Positions 25,805-34,856 of a DNA stretch of 64,000 nucleotides are shown in pieces. A program made the position numbers and the translations under genes. Positions within the stretch are counted from its first letter, which is position 1. Each line of letters starts with the position of its first letter. The DNA is from Jeotgalibacillus proteolyticus (lineage in GTDB: Bacteria > Bacillota > Bacilli > Bacillales > Jeotgalibacillaceae): positions 434,001 through 498,000 of the forward strand of contig NZ_PREZ01000004.1 in assembly GCF_002926065.1 (NCBI RefSeq), in the 5' to 3' direction. The notes below the pieces were generated by a model that saw nothing but the letters and a program-made list of their open reading frames with translations, was not told where the DNA came from and did no database searches.

Positions 25805-27106
25805 CTATGCGTTCCTGCTTCTAAGCTCACTGTTAATCATTTGCAGATCTTCATCCAGATTTAAAACCGTAAACGCAGGAGATAAGCGTTCTTTTGGATG
25901 AAATTTAGCTGTACTTATTATTTTTCGTTCATAGATCCTAATAAAATTATCGATAGTCGGACAGCTCAGATCCTGGCCCCGCGCAATTCCCTGAATGATT
26001 TTTAGCCGGTAATAATCTTCCTTTGGCATCCTTGGAATATCAAGAAGTGCATCTCTATTTACAAATAACTTTTGAAAAGGAACACCTGAAAAATCATAGT
26101 ATCTTCCATTTTCATCCGGCGTGGAAAAAGGATCGATCAATAAGGCAGAATAACGAATATAAAGTAAATACTCCTGATGGATCGGTTCAAGCTCAGTAAA
26201 CTGCTCGATATCCGCTCGTGATAAGCTTTCCTTGCTTACAGGGTAGTTATCATCGATCATAAATTTAAGAAGATTCAGCCCGTTAATCGTTAATTTATGC
26301 AGAATACTCATCATCTCTCGCCACATCGCAAGCATATCCCGAATTAGAGATGGGGTGATGGGTCCTTCCGGATAAAGCTTATAGACATATTTTTTTGCTT
26401 CAGTCTCTCCAAATATTGCGCTTAGCGAAAACTCATTCATAAATAGCGGAGGGTGTACATATAAGGAAATGTTTCTAGATTCCGCTTCAATGGGTGTTGA
26501 CATAATTTCAAGAAGAATGTTCAGCTGCTTGAAAAGCATCTTTAAATTATTTAAGCATTGAGAAGAAGGGTTGGTGGAGCCTATGTATAATTTTTTCTTT
26601 AAACCAGTTGTTACTACCTGGTTAGACGGATGGCCCTGTTTCCATCTCGTGTCTCCTAAATAAGTCGAAAAACTGATAATCTCAACAAGTGGATTTACGC
26701 TGCTAAGAAAGCTTTTCACCAGACTATTCGAGCCAAAGGTTGGGGACAGTAAAATAATGGACTCAACCCGTTTTAATACATCCTGAGGGACTTGTTTTAG
26801 CACTTCTATGTAGGCATCTGTCGTGACAGATAAAATGATTGTATCCCACTCGCCTTTAATGGTTGAAATGCCCTGAAAAACCTGGTCAACTGTGCAATCC
26901 CCCTGCATTTGACGATGCTTTTCGTTTTGAATCTCAGCATAAATATGACGGTCGTTTCCCATAAGTGCCTCAAAAAAAGCGGCTGAACGTACTGATTTTC
27001 TTCCCGCAATCCCAATCTCGCAGCCGAGGAAGGTTTTTAGCGTTACAGCCAGTTGAACAGATGCAGGGCCAGTACCCAGCAGTAAAGTCCGTTTTAAATG
27101 ATTCAT
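25805..27106 (-). CDS. cntM: Staphylopine-type opine dehydrogenase (CntM)
   Basis: A 433-residue NAD(P)H-dependent dehydrogenase. It reductively condenses the CntL product with a 2-oxo acid (pyruvate in staphylopine, 2-oxoglutarate in pseudopaline). The nucleotide-binding G-T-G-P-A-S-V-Q is at about residues 12-19 and the overall length fits CntM. Good AGGAGG start. Which oxo acid is used cannot be read from sequence by eye. Confidence 0.9.
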   Translation of the reverse strand: MNHLKRTLLLGTGPASVQLAVTLKTFLGCEIGIAGRKSVRSAAFFEALMGNDRHIYAEIQNEKHRQMQGDCTVDQVFQGISTIKGEWDTIILSVTTDAYIEVLKQVPQDVLKRVESIILLSPTFGSNSLVKSFLSSVNPLVEIISFSTYLGDTRWKQGHPSNQVVTTGLKKKLYIGSTNPSSQCLNNLKMLFKQLNILLEIMSTPIEAESRNISLYVHPPLFMNEFSLSAIFGETEAKKYVYKLYPEGPITPSLIRDMLAMWREMMSILHKLTINGLNLLKFMIDDNYPVSKESLSRADIEQFTELEPIHQEYLLYIRYSALLIDPFSTPDENGRYYDFSGVPFQKLFVNRDALLDIPRMPKEDYYRLKIIQGIARGQDLSCPTIDNFIRIYERKIISTAKFHPKERLSPAFTVLNLDEDLQMINSELRSRNA

Positions 27107-27132
27107 AGGCGCCTCCTGTAATGAGTATTCGT

Positions 27133-27930
27133 TCAGATTGCCTTTTGATATAATGCAATATCAAAGATTTGTTTTGGACGAACAACCTGTTCAACCAACT
27201 CCCATTTTTGCTCATTTACTTCCTTAAGAGGATAATTAAATAACGATTTTAGTTGATTTCCATATCTCATCGCGACAACAACATGCTCATTGGTCCGTTC
27301 ATATAACTCATCTAAAATATCGTATTTGCTTGCCACCGTTGAACTAAATATGATGTGGGTGACATCACCGATGGCTTCGAGATTTTGAGCTAATGTTTTC
27401 TCCAAACTTATTCTTAACCCCTGGCCAATTGCATTGATTACATTTTGCCCAAGCTTTACGGCCTCCTCATCAATGTCAATGCCTATGACTTCTGCTCCGG
27501 TTTCTCTGGCAATTAGCAACGCCGTCATGGGAAATGATCCTGCCCCCACTAACAGCACTTTAGACGCCGGGGTTATGTGAAAGCTGCCAAACTCCCTTTC
27601 TATGGAGGATTCAATATTCTTAAAATATGCTGCCATTTCGCCTTTTCCCTCAAGCAGCTTCATTGCACGGTACTTCTCCATTAGACTGACACAAACAGCA
27701 GATTTTCTTCTTAGGTCCTCTGCCAGCTGACTTACTTCGTCTAGTTCCCAGGGTTGTAATTTCTCCCACTTCATTTTATTTTCCTTATTCGTTATAAACA
27801 TCGAGTAGTTATCGATTACCGTTTCTAATTCAGCGCAATTATATGCGGTTTGATCATATTTCTCTGCCAGCACACTAAATTTCGTTGAAAATGGCAGTAA
27901 GTTTTTCTTAAGATGGTTGATTTCCTTCAT
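27133..27930 (-). CDS. cntL: Nicotianamine synthase-like aminobutanoyltransferase (CntL)
   Basis: A 265-residue SAM-using enzyme that transfers an aminobutanoate unit from S-adenosylmethionine to histidine. The core V-G-A-G-S-F-P-M-T and E-T-G-A-E-V-I-G-I-D-I-D corresponds to the SAM fold of S. aureus CntL, and T-H-I-I-F-S-S-T-V with K-Y-D-I-L-D-E-L closely matches my memory of that protein. I prefer the ATG at 27930 over the TTG at 27933. It is 17 bases downstream of cntK. Confidence 0.92.
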   Translation of the reverse strand: MKEINHLKKNLLPFSTKFSVLAEKYDQTAYNCAELETVIDNYSMFITNKENKMKWEKLQPWELDEVSQLAEDLRRKSAVCVSLMEKYRAMKLLEGKGEMAAYFKNIESSIEREFGSFHITPASKVLLVGAGSFPMTALLIARETGAEVIGIDIDEEAVKLGQNVINAIGQGLRISLEKTLAQNLEAIGDVTHIIFSSTVASKYDILDELYERTNEHVVVAMRYGNQLKSLFNYPLKEVNEQKWELVEQVVRPKQIFDIALYQKAI

Positions 27931-27947
27931 CAATTAATCACTCCCAT

Positions 27948-28784
27948 TTATTTAGTGATATCTACAAATGCTTTGCCTTTTGCCACCAGTTCAACCGAGC
28001 CTTTAATTGAAAGGGAGGTTATCCTGCCGTTCTCATAATTGGCTGTAGTCTTAATACTCCCTCCAGGCTGCTTTATTGCTGCTGCAACTCTTGTTTTATT
28101 TTTCCAGGCAAGACAGGCACCAATGGAAGCTGCTCCTGAGCCGCATCCTCTTTCCCAAACCATACTGTCCAGTTTTGGCACATAGATTAGTGGAAGCAGC
28201 TCTTTCGTTTGAGGGTTGTAAAATAATATCCCTATTAATTTTCTGTCAGATGATAACCCCAGTAATCTTGCCAGAGCCTGACCTTTCCTTTTCATTTTTT
28301 CGTTGAATTGATCCACTTCAACAACAATATGTAAAAACCCGCTATAGCTAACTATTACGATCTCAAGCTCTTCTTTTTCATACACGATAGTTTCTGCCTT
28401 TATCTTTTCAGGTAATGGTAGATTTACCTCACAGCAATACTGGTCTTCATGTTTGGTGACCCTGCACTTGATTAAACATTCGCTGCCTGATACCTCAAGA
28501 AATAATTCATTCTCTCCTTCCAATTCCTTTTCAATTGCAATAAAAGCTGCCAATGACATACATGCATTTCCGCAAAATTCATCTCCAGCCATTTGAAGTC
28601 TGGCATCAGCTTTTTCATTCCCTGGCTTTTCTATAAACCCAACCTGTTCAGCATGCACATGATCATAAGCCATTACTTCTGCTGCTATCTCTTTATAGCT
28701 TTCGTAGGATTTATTGCCAGTAACAAGGACTGTCATGTTTTGAGTTGGATTTAATTTTACAAAGTCAATTTCCTCCCTGATCAC
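27948..28784 (-). CDS. cntK: Histidine racemase (CntK), DapF-like
   Basis: A roughly 278-residue cofactor-independent racemase of the diaminopimelate-epimerase fold that makes D-histidine for staphylopine. Both catalytic cysteines are present: E-F-C-G-N-A at about residue 71 and G-C-G-S-G-A at about residue 214. The N-terminal N-P-T-Q-N-M-T-V-L-V aligns with S. aureus CntK. I place the start at GTG 28784 after GAGG; GTG 28790 is possible. Its presence points to a D-His (staphylopine-like) product rather than the L-His bacillopaline of Paenibacillus, where cntK is lacking. Confidence 0.9.
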   Translation of the reverse strand: MIREEIDFVKLNPTQNMTVLVTGNKSYESYKEIAAEVMAYDHVHAEQVGFIEKPGNEKADARLQMAGDEFCGNACMSLAAFIAIEKELEGENELFLEVSGSECLIKCRVTKHEDQYCCEVNLPLPEKIKAETIVYEKEELEIVIVSYSGFLHIVVEVDQFNEKMKRKGQALARLLGLSSDRKLIGILFYNPQTKELLPLIYVPKLDSMVWERGCGSGAASIGACLAWKNKTRVAAAIKQPGGSIKTTANYENGRITSLSIKGSVELVAKGKAFVDITK

Positions 28785-28808
28785 AACCACCTCATAATTA
28801 TTTTATAA

Positions 28809-28825
28809 ATCGTAATCATTACGAT
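28809..28825. promoter_or_regulatory. Zur box upstream of cntK
   Basis: ATCGTAATCATTACGAT is a perfect 8-1-8 palindrome matching the Zur consensus of Bacilli. It is 25 bases before the cntK start, so zinc-loaded Zur should block the whole metallophore operon. Confidence 0.85.
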
Positions 28826-28983
28826 TAATAGTTATATGAAAACACACTCACCTTTTTTTGTAAAGCCGTGATTTATTTACCACGCTGAAAATCGGATAGT
28901 TAAGCTTCCGATAATTCGTTCACGAAGAGGATTTTAAAACGAGGAAAAAGAAATGTTTTGTTATAAATTCATTTTTAATTAAA

Positions 28984-29012
28984 AATGACAGCCCCTTAAA
29001 AATGGGCTGCCT
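28984..29012 (-). terminator. Terminator of AraC gene
   Basis: Stem CAGCCC / GGGCTG just past the stop, followed by a short U-run on the minus strand. Confidence 0.65.
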
Positions 29013-29016
29013 CTTG

Positions 29017-29895
29017 TCATATTTTTTTCTTTTTAACCGGGATCCAAATTTCACTACGAAAAGCCTTGGAGGAAGTATCTTTATCTGCATTCCACAAAAT
29101 CTCCGGTCCCTCTATTTGTTCATAGCCTGAGGATGGGAACCACTCTGCGTAAATGCGTCCCCAAACGTCCTGCAAGGCATCTGGAAATTTCCCGACTGAT
29201 TCAAATACAGCCCACGTCGAAGAGGGTACTTCAAGGGAGTCGTAGTGCGACGGGCATACTTGATCCGTCGCCACGCCAATATAGTGGTCAAGCTCACCTT
29301 TTTCCTCCATTCTATCCTCTGAGAAGTTAGTGGAAGCACTTAAAAACCCGATCGGCTCAACCGTTGAAAGCCCCTTTAATTCATTTATCATTTGCTCATT
29401 CAAACCTTGCCACATCGAAGCAATTTCCTCATTAACACCGTGAAAGATAATTGGAACTCGTTTTTTAATCCCGATAATTCGAAATGCTGTTTTTTCTTCT
29501 AATCGGTAATTCATTTCTTCTCCTCCTTTGATGGACAGCTGGAAGGTCATTTGTGGAAAAGCTTTTAATGGCTGCCCTTTTTTCCTCGCTTCTGAAGGCG
29601 TTACGCCATGTAGACTTTGAAATGCTCTTGTGAAGGAATCCGGGGAATTGTAGCCGTATTTTACTGCAAGATCAATAACCCTTAACCTCCCTGTCTGCAA
29701 TTCATTTGCTGCAAGCGTCAGACGTCTGCGGCGGATATACTCGGACAGAGGGATTCCTGCTAAAAATGAAAACATTCGTTTAAAATGATACTCTGAGCAA
29801 TAAGCAAGCCTCGCTGCTTCTTTCACATCAATGTCATCAGTCAAATGATCCTCGATGTAACGTAGGGCTTCATTCATTTTCCCAAGTGAATCCAT
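29017..29895 (-). CDS. AraC-family regulator with GyrI-like effector domain
   Basis: A 292-residue activator: two helix-turn-helix units in residues 8-105 ([17 protein letters not shown] and the second ending G-V-T-P-S-E-A-R-K), then a GyrI/BmrR-type small-molecule-binding domain from about 125 to the end. Such proteins sense drugs or metabolites and often control efflux. Divergent from the FUSC-family exporter at 30032, its plausible target. Confidence 0.9.
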   Translation of the reverse strand: MDSLGKMNEALRYIEDHLTDDIDVKEAARLAYCSEYHFKRMFSFLAGIPLSEYIRRRRLTLAANELQTGRLRVIDLAVKYGYNSPDSFTRAFQSLHGVTPSEARKKGQPLKAFPQMTFQLSIKGGEEMNYRLEEKTAFRIIGIKKRVPIIFHGVNEEIASMWQGLNEQMINELKGLSTVEPIGFLSASTNFSEDRMEEKGELDHYIGVATDQVCPSHYDSLEVPSSTWAVFESVGKFPDALQDVWGRIYAEWFPSSGYEQIEGPEILWNADKDTSSKAFRSEIWIPVKKKKI

Positions 29896-30031
29896 TGAAA
29901 TGACCTCCTTTCCTCAAAAGAATAACACGGCTTAATAGGCATCCTCCGACTTTTCTTGTACAATAATTCAAGGATGTTTTGAACGGAGTATGGTTCTAAA
30001 AGAAATTTTACGAAAGAACGGGGTGAGATGT

Positions 30032-32215
30032 GTGGCGTATTACCAAAGCAGGCAGCATTGGATGGGGAGATTTTTGGCCTCTGATCCAGGCAGAATCAGA
30101 CTATTTAAAGCGGGGCGGGCAACGATCAGCCTGATCGCCTCCCTATTCACCATGCTATTGATCATGCGTGCAGCCGGCCACACGCCGATCACACCGGCAA
30201 TTGTATCAGGAATGCTGGGCATGCTTGGAATTATGATGGTGATGGATGACACGAGAGAAAAAATGAAGGGAACCACTCTTTTGCTCGGGGTATCCGGGAC
30301 GATCGGGATTACCGTCGGCTCAGCTTTAGGGGACCATATTCATTATATAGAGGGATTTATGGTTGTAAGTATTTTTTGCAGCTTTTACTTTTCAAGATTT
30401 GGCTCCAGGTATTTTTCCATTTTTATGGTTGCATTTATGATGGTTTATATTTCATCTGTTTTACCCCTTCCGGTCGATCAGCTCCCCTGGTTTGCAGCAG
30501 GGATCTGGATCGGGACGGCTTATGCGTATGGAGTGAATTTCTTTTTATTTCAGCGCACCTCAAAAAACCTTAAGCAAAGCATCCGCTCCTTTCATTATCA
30601 GGGCAATCTGACCTTTAATCTGTTAATGGAGGCCATGGAGAGCGATGAGATCACCGCTTCTCAAAGGAGATTCCTTCAGCAAAATGTTCTGAAGCTCAGA
30701 GAATATGCCATTATTGTAGCTGGCTATATTAAGGATGAAGATGTACAGGAGCTGTGGCCGGGATTGAAGCCTGCCCAGCTGCGATTATATGTATTTGATA
30801 CCGGGATGCTGATTGAGACGCTTACAGAATCCATGAAGAGCTTAAAAAATCAGGATGCCCTTGAAATTCGTGAAATCAGACGACTTTTACTGTGGGTAAC
30901 ACAGGCACTTCGGGATGCGCGTGTACTTGCTCCGCAATACGAGGAACAAAATTTAGAGGAAGCAGAAAAAGCTGTTCAGGCACTTCGCATGCTGATCACA
31001 GAAATGCTCGGACGTGAAGAAAAGCCTGAGGGCTGGGTGTTCTTAATACGCCGGATCGAATCCATAGCCAATCATGTCATCAATGGTGCTATTTCCATTC
31101 AGCAGTCGATCCATCAAAAGCCTTTGTTATCCGATGGAGGGAAGGATGCTGATGAGATAGCTGAAGAAGAAAGTGCTGAAGAGGATGAGAAAAAACTGCT
31201 TCCTACAACAAAAAAAGCATTTCAGGCCTTACTCGCAGGAATTCTTGCAATTACAATAGGCCAGATGATATCACCTGCCCAGCCATATTGGGTTTTACTG
31301 ACCGCATTTCTTGTCCTTTTGGGAACAGAATCAATTGGCAGAATATACACAAAGGGTCTTCAGAGATCCCTTGGCACCGTTATTGGCGCAGTTCTTGGGT
31401 TTTCATTGGCCAACCTTATATCCGGCCAGTCAATGATTGAAGTGATCCTGATCTTTATCGTGATATTTTTTGCCTTCTACCTTTTTACGGTGTCTTACAC
31501 GTTGATGAGCATGTTTATCACGATGATGGTTGCCCTAATGTATGATCTTCTGCTTGGCGGCATTACACTGACACTGATTGGCGCAAGAGTCATCGATACG
31601 ATTGCAGGAGCTGCGATTGCTGTTGGGGTGTCGACCTTTGTTTTCCCCAAAAAAACGAAGGCGAAGGTGGATGAGACCATTATTGATTTCTTAGCTGAGC
31701 TCAAGCCATTTGTAACGGAATACGTGAAAAGCTTCAGAGAAGATGTTAGTGTCAAGGAGCTCTCTGAAAATGCGATTACGCTCTCTCAAAAGCTTCAGAC
31801 CATAAGAGAAGAAAGTCATTCCCTTTATCAGCGGCCGGGCTCTAGCGCGCACTCAGAAATGACACGCTGGTTTACAATACTAACTGCTATCAATTATCAT
31901 GCCGGCCACCTCGTAGCCTCAGCTTACCGAAAAGGTTTTGAGTATCCCGAGGAGCTGACAGAAGTATTCATGAGAATGGAAGAAAAACTTGAACATAACA
32001 TTGAAACCTTAAGCGAAGCACTCAAAAAACCGGAGCACCAGGGCATCATGCGAACACTCAACCATGAACGCGAGCAAATCGAAACACTCGCCCCCACCCG
32101 CTCTCAATCCCAACGTGACCTCATCCACCACCTCTACTACATCTGGCGAATCAACCAGTCGATTTTGGAGCTAGGGAAGGAAGTCGGGGTCGGGGTTGGA
32201 GATGAGGAAGAATAG
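30032..32215 (+). CDS. FUSC-family membrane transporter
   Basis: A 727-residue protein with two repeats of hydrophobic bundles (residues about 30-160 and 400-540), each followed by a long helical cytoplasmic domain: the fusaric-acid-resistance/aromatic-acid-exporter architecture. An acidic linker separates the halves. I start at GTG 30032 (GGGGTGA five bases upstream); an ATG at 29990 has no good ribosome site. The last 130 bases of the gene are strikingly C-rich (32041-32160: 48 C, 18 G), and repeat cluster 7 begins ten bases after the stop. Confidence 0.85.
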   Translation: MAYYQSRQHWMGRFLASDPGRIRLFKAGRATISLIASLFTMLLIMRAAGHTPITPAIVSGMLGMLGIMMVMDDTREKMKGTTLLLGVSGTIGITVGSALGDHIHYIEGFMVVSIFCSFYFSRFGSRYFSIFMVAFMMVYISSVLPLPVDQLPWFAAGIWIGTAYAYGVNFFLFQRTSKNLKQSIRSFHYQGNLTFNLLMEAMESDEITASQRRFLQQNVLKLREYAIIVAGYIKDEDVQELWPGLKPAQLRLYVFDTGMLIETLTESMKSLKNQDALEIREIRRLLLWVTQALRDARVLAPQYEEQNLEEAEKAVQALRMLITEMLGREEKPEGWVFLIRRIESIANHVINGAISIQQSIHQKPLLSDGGKDADEIAEEESAEEDEKKLLPTTKKAFQALLAGILAITIGQMISPAQPYWVLLTAFLVLLGTESIGRIYTKGLQRSLGTVIGAVLGFSLANLISGQSMIEVILIFIVIFFAFYLFTVSYTLMSMFITMMVALMYDLLLGGITLTLIGARVIDTIAGAAIAVGVSTFVFPKKTKAKVDETIIDFLAELKPFVTEYVKSFREDVSVKELSENAITLSQKLQTIREESHSLYQRPGSSAHSEMTRWFTILTAINYHAGHLVASAYRKGFEYPEELTEVFMRMEEKLEHNIETLSEALKKPEHQGIMRTLNHEREQIETLAPTRSQSQRDLIHHLYYIWRINQSILELGKEVGVGVGDEEE

Positions 32216-32224
32216 AGCGGTGAA

Positions 32225-32394
32225 GTTCGGGCGGTGCCAGGCACCGCTCTTTTAGGCACCGCTCTTTTTTTGTCGAAAAGAAAGGAAAGACTTGGGGTCG
32301 TATGCGAGCGTGGTGATAAAGGGCGTGGTGACAGGCACCACTCGACGGGAAAGGCGAAGGCGTGGTGACAGGCACCACTCGAAATATGTCGACT
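32225..32394. repeat. REP-like cluster 7
   Basis: At least three complete units: GGCGGTGCCAGGCACCGC, and two GTGGTGACAGGCACCACTCGA copies ending with ATGTCGAC. It lies between convergent genes. Confidence 0.87.
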
Positions 32395-32403
32395 ACAGCC
32401 TGC

Positions 32404-33921
32404 TTATATTTTTAAGCGGGCTGCTCCTTTTTGGTATTTGGTGCTTAGTTTGTTGATGCCCCATAAAAAGAGGAAGGATGGTGCCCAGGGACTGCATTTT
32501 AGCTTGAGGCTCCATCGATCGATTTTCAGGATTTTTTGCAGTGGGATCTTTTTCATTTCTGCCAGATGGGTAATGCAGTAAATGAAGTAGACCAGTGAGC
32601 GGAACCCGTACTGGAGTGACTTTTTTCTTTTGCTTTTTGTCCGCTTATAAAATTGCTCAAAATCAGCAAAACTGCCAGGAGGCATTACTTTTTTTAAATA
32701 TTCAAGATGCAAAAAACGCAGACTGCTTCCGGCACCTCCGCTTTTCATAAATCCAAAGGCTTCCCGCCTAACTCCTTTTTCTTCAGCAAATCTCCTGGCA
32801 ATCGGCCGGTCATAGTCCCCGCCAACCGACCACTTCTTCATCGCTTGGGAGTTAGAGATCGCGTAGAAATTGCTTTCCTTTAGAGCACCTATAAAAGGAA
32901 TCGCCACGGGAATGTAGCCTGCTCGTAAACGAAATTCCTTTTTAGCTGAGTCAGGATAAAAAGATCTGATCAGCTCATCATCCTCACAGCTAAGATGCTT
33001 ATCCCACACTCGATCACCATGAACGCCGCTTAGTAACAACGATCCTGTTAGCTCCTTCTCCGCAGCAGCAAAGAAAATGGATGTGCCAAGCTCACCGGAG
33101 GCAACAAAATCCTCAGCAATACTGCAGGCCATGTACTGCAATTCTTCTTTTTCATGAATAATGGAATAGCCGAGCTGCTCCACAACTTCCTTCCCGCTGT
33201 CTGAGCGGCTGCTTCTTTTTGATTCAAAAACAACCGCTTCATCACACCCGATATCTTTTCCAATAGCCGCGCAGGCGACTGAATCGTACCCCTTTGAACA
33301 AAAGACAATAGGGCGATAGGTCTTCTTTCTGGCAGAATCCCTAGCATTTGCTTCTATTTTTTTCAATGTGTCGATTAGAAAAATTTTGTATTCTTCAAAG
33401 GTAGAAAAATCAGCTGACAGAGGCTTTTTTTGTTCTGAAATTTTCAAGTCCTTTGTCACCAATAAATTGTAATAGAGATGAATATTCAGCTTATTATTTG
33501 ACTGCAGGGGAATGTCTCTTTTATATTTTTTTAGCCCATCAGCGATCCTTAAAAAATCACTTTCATAATCCAAATAGTCAAATCTCAGTTTTTCATTGGC
33601 AGCTTCAAGAACAAAAGGGAGAGAATTCGAAAACCAAATACATTCACTTCCTCTGATGCTATAAATCGCTTCTGTTATATGTGCAGGTGGGCAAATGACA
33701 AGCTGATCCTGTTTAATCACAGCTCCGCTTCCCATCAAACTCTCAGCCTCCTCCACCCGACCTTCCCGAAACTCACCATCCCAGGCACCTTCCACAAAAA
33801 AAAGATCCCCAACCTCCACCCATTCTCCATGCGCCACCCTAATAACATCACTTCCGGATTCAACCCGCAACCCCCACGCCAGCTTCGGCAGCTCCTCACA
33901 GCAGTAAAATTCAAATTTCAT
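32404..33921 (-). CDS. Orphan asparagine-synthetase-like PP-loop protein
   Basis: A 505-residue protein. The N-terminal third recalls a degenerate glutaminase-like domain but lacks the catalytic N-terminal Cys (it begins M-K-F-E-F-Y). The middle resembles an asparagine-synthetase-type ATP-pyrophosphatase domain, with the PP-loop as C-S-K-G-Y-D-S instead of the usual S-G-G-x-D-S, and G-V-H-G-D-R-V-W-D replacing the G-D-G-x-D-E motif. Start at ATG 33921 after GGGAGGTG. No partner gene lies nearby, and the activity is unknown. Family assignment is by motif only. Confidence 0.6.
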   Translation of the reverse strand: MKFEFYCCEELPKLAWGLRVESGSDVIRVAHGEWVEVGDLFFVEGAWDGEFREGRVEEAESLMGSGAVIKQDQLVICPPAHITEAIYSIRGSECIWFSNSLPFVLEAANEKLRFDYLDYESDFLRIADGLKKYKRDIPLQSNNKLNIHLYYNLLVTKDLKISEQKKPLSADFSTFEEYKIFLIDTLKKIEANARDSARKKTYRPIVFCSKGYDSVACAAIGKDIGCDEAVVFESKRSSRSDSGKEVVEQLGYSIIHEKEELQYMACSIAEDFVASGELGTSIFFAAAEKELTGSLLLSGVHGDRVWDKHLSCEDDELIRSFYPDSAKKEFRLRAGYIPVAIPFIGALKESNFYAISNSQAMKKWSVGGDYDRPIARRFAEEKGVRREAFGFMKSGGAGSSLRFLHLEYLKKVMPPGSFADFEQFYKRTKSKRKKSLQYGFRSLVYFIYCITHLAEMKKIPLQKILKIDRWSLKLKCSPWAPSFLFLWGINKLSTKYQKGAARLKI

Positions 33922-34226
33922 AGGTGCACCTCCCAAAGTTAAGATCAAAATAGGATGTTTTACTATTATTTTTTAGGTGGATGGAATATACATTGCGTGG
34001 GTAAAAGGCGGTCTCTAGAATGCGTGTATGTAGCCAACTGTCTTATAGAGATATAATCCTTTTTTTAAAAAAACTTCTTCAACCCCCTAATAAATGACAT
34101 CAATGACAATGAAAGCGTTATAAAGTTAACTAAAAATAGAGTTTATTCAAATTTTTCTAAAAAGTCATTGCGTTTTATAATTTGTACATTTATACTTCAA
34201 CCTAATACTTGTTAGGTGGTGAGAAA
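33922..34226. promoter_or_regulatory. TetR promoter and palindromic operator
   Basis: Within this gap, TTGCGT at 34168-34173 and TATACT at 34191-34196 (17-base spacer) form a good sigma-A promoter. The palindrome ACCTAA-N6-TTAGGT at 34200-34217 covers the expected start of transcription, a natural place for TetR autorepression. The rest of the gap is AT-rich and shows nothing else. Confidence 0.65.
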
Positions 34227-34829
34227 ATGAAACATGAGGAAATTATAAAAGCTGCTCTCTTGTCTTATTCGAAATATGGATATCAGGGTGCAACAATGAA
34301 AAAAATCGCTGATGAAGTAGGCATAAAGGCTGCTTCCATATATTTCTTTTTCGAAAACAAAGAATCGCTATTTGTTCAAGCTTTTCAGCAAATACTTCAA
34401 AATCACCATGATGCAATGAAATCTGTTTTAAACATTCATCAAAATGAGCCTGTACACCGGATTTTTTCAGCAATGCTGCAAGGAATTGTTGATCATCACA
34501 CCACGAATTTCATCGAGACCTCTTCTTACATATCCTTAGTCACGGCACCCATTCCAGAGATAAAAAACCATCTTCAAGAATATATGCAGAATTTCAACAA
34601 GTGGCTTACAACCTCTCTGGAAGATGCTCTTCGAAGAGATTTCCCAACCATCGACTCGAGTGATGTCGACCGGGTAATAAAGCAGTTTGTCCTGCTGGGA
34701 AATGGGGTTTTTTGGGGAATTAACCTTTACAACGAAAAATACCTGAAAGAGCAGGTTCATTTAGCTATTTTAATGAACGATTCTCTCTTTGAACAATTAT
34801 CAAATAGATATACTCATACTCGTAAATAG
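34227..34829 (+). CDS. TetR-family regulator
   Basis: A 200-residue repressor. Helix-turn-helix at about 22-45 (M-K-K-I-A-D-E-V-G-I-K-A-A-S-I-Y) followed by a variable ligand domain. The ATG at 34227 follows AGGTGGTGAG, inside which half of the candidate operator lies. It heads a four-gene unit with an NCS1 permease, DUF917 and a hydantoinase-A-type gene, so the ligand may be the imported compound. Confidence 0.9.
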   Translation: MKHEEIIKAALLSYSKYGYQGATMKKIADEVGIKAASIYFFFENKESLFVQAFQQILQNHHDAMKSVLNIHQNEPVHRIFSAMLQGIVDHHTTNFIETSSYISLVTAPIPEIKNHLQEYMQNFNKWLTTSLEDALRRDFPTIDSSDVDRVIKQFVLLGNGVFWGINLYNEKYLKEQVHLAILMNDSLFEQLSNRYTHTRK

Positions 34830-34856
34830 CGTCTCGACAAAAAGGGGGAAGACTTA

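Noticed and set aside
1081-32160. C-rich, G-poor gene 3' ends considered as Rho utilisation sites
   Set aside because: This would explain genes that end at a cluster, but the same + strand bias appears where genes begin at the cluster (for example left of clusters 6, 10, 12 and 15), where the C-rich strand is antisense.
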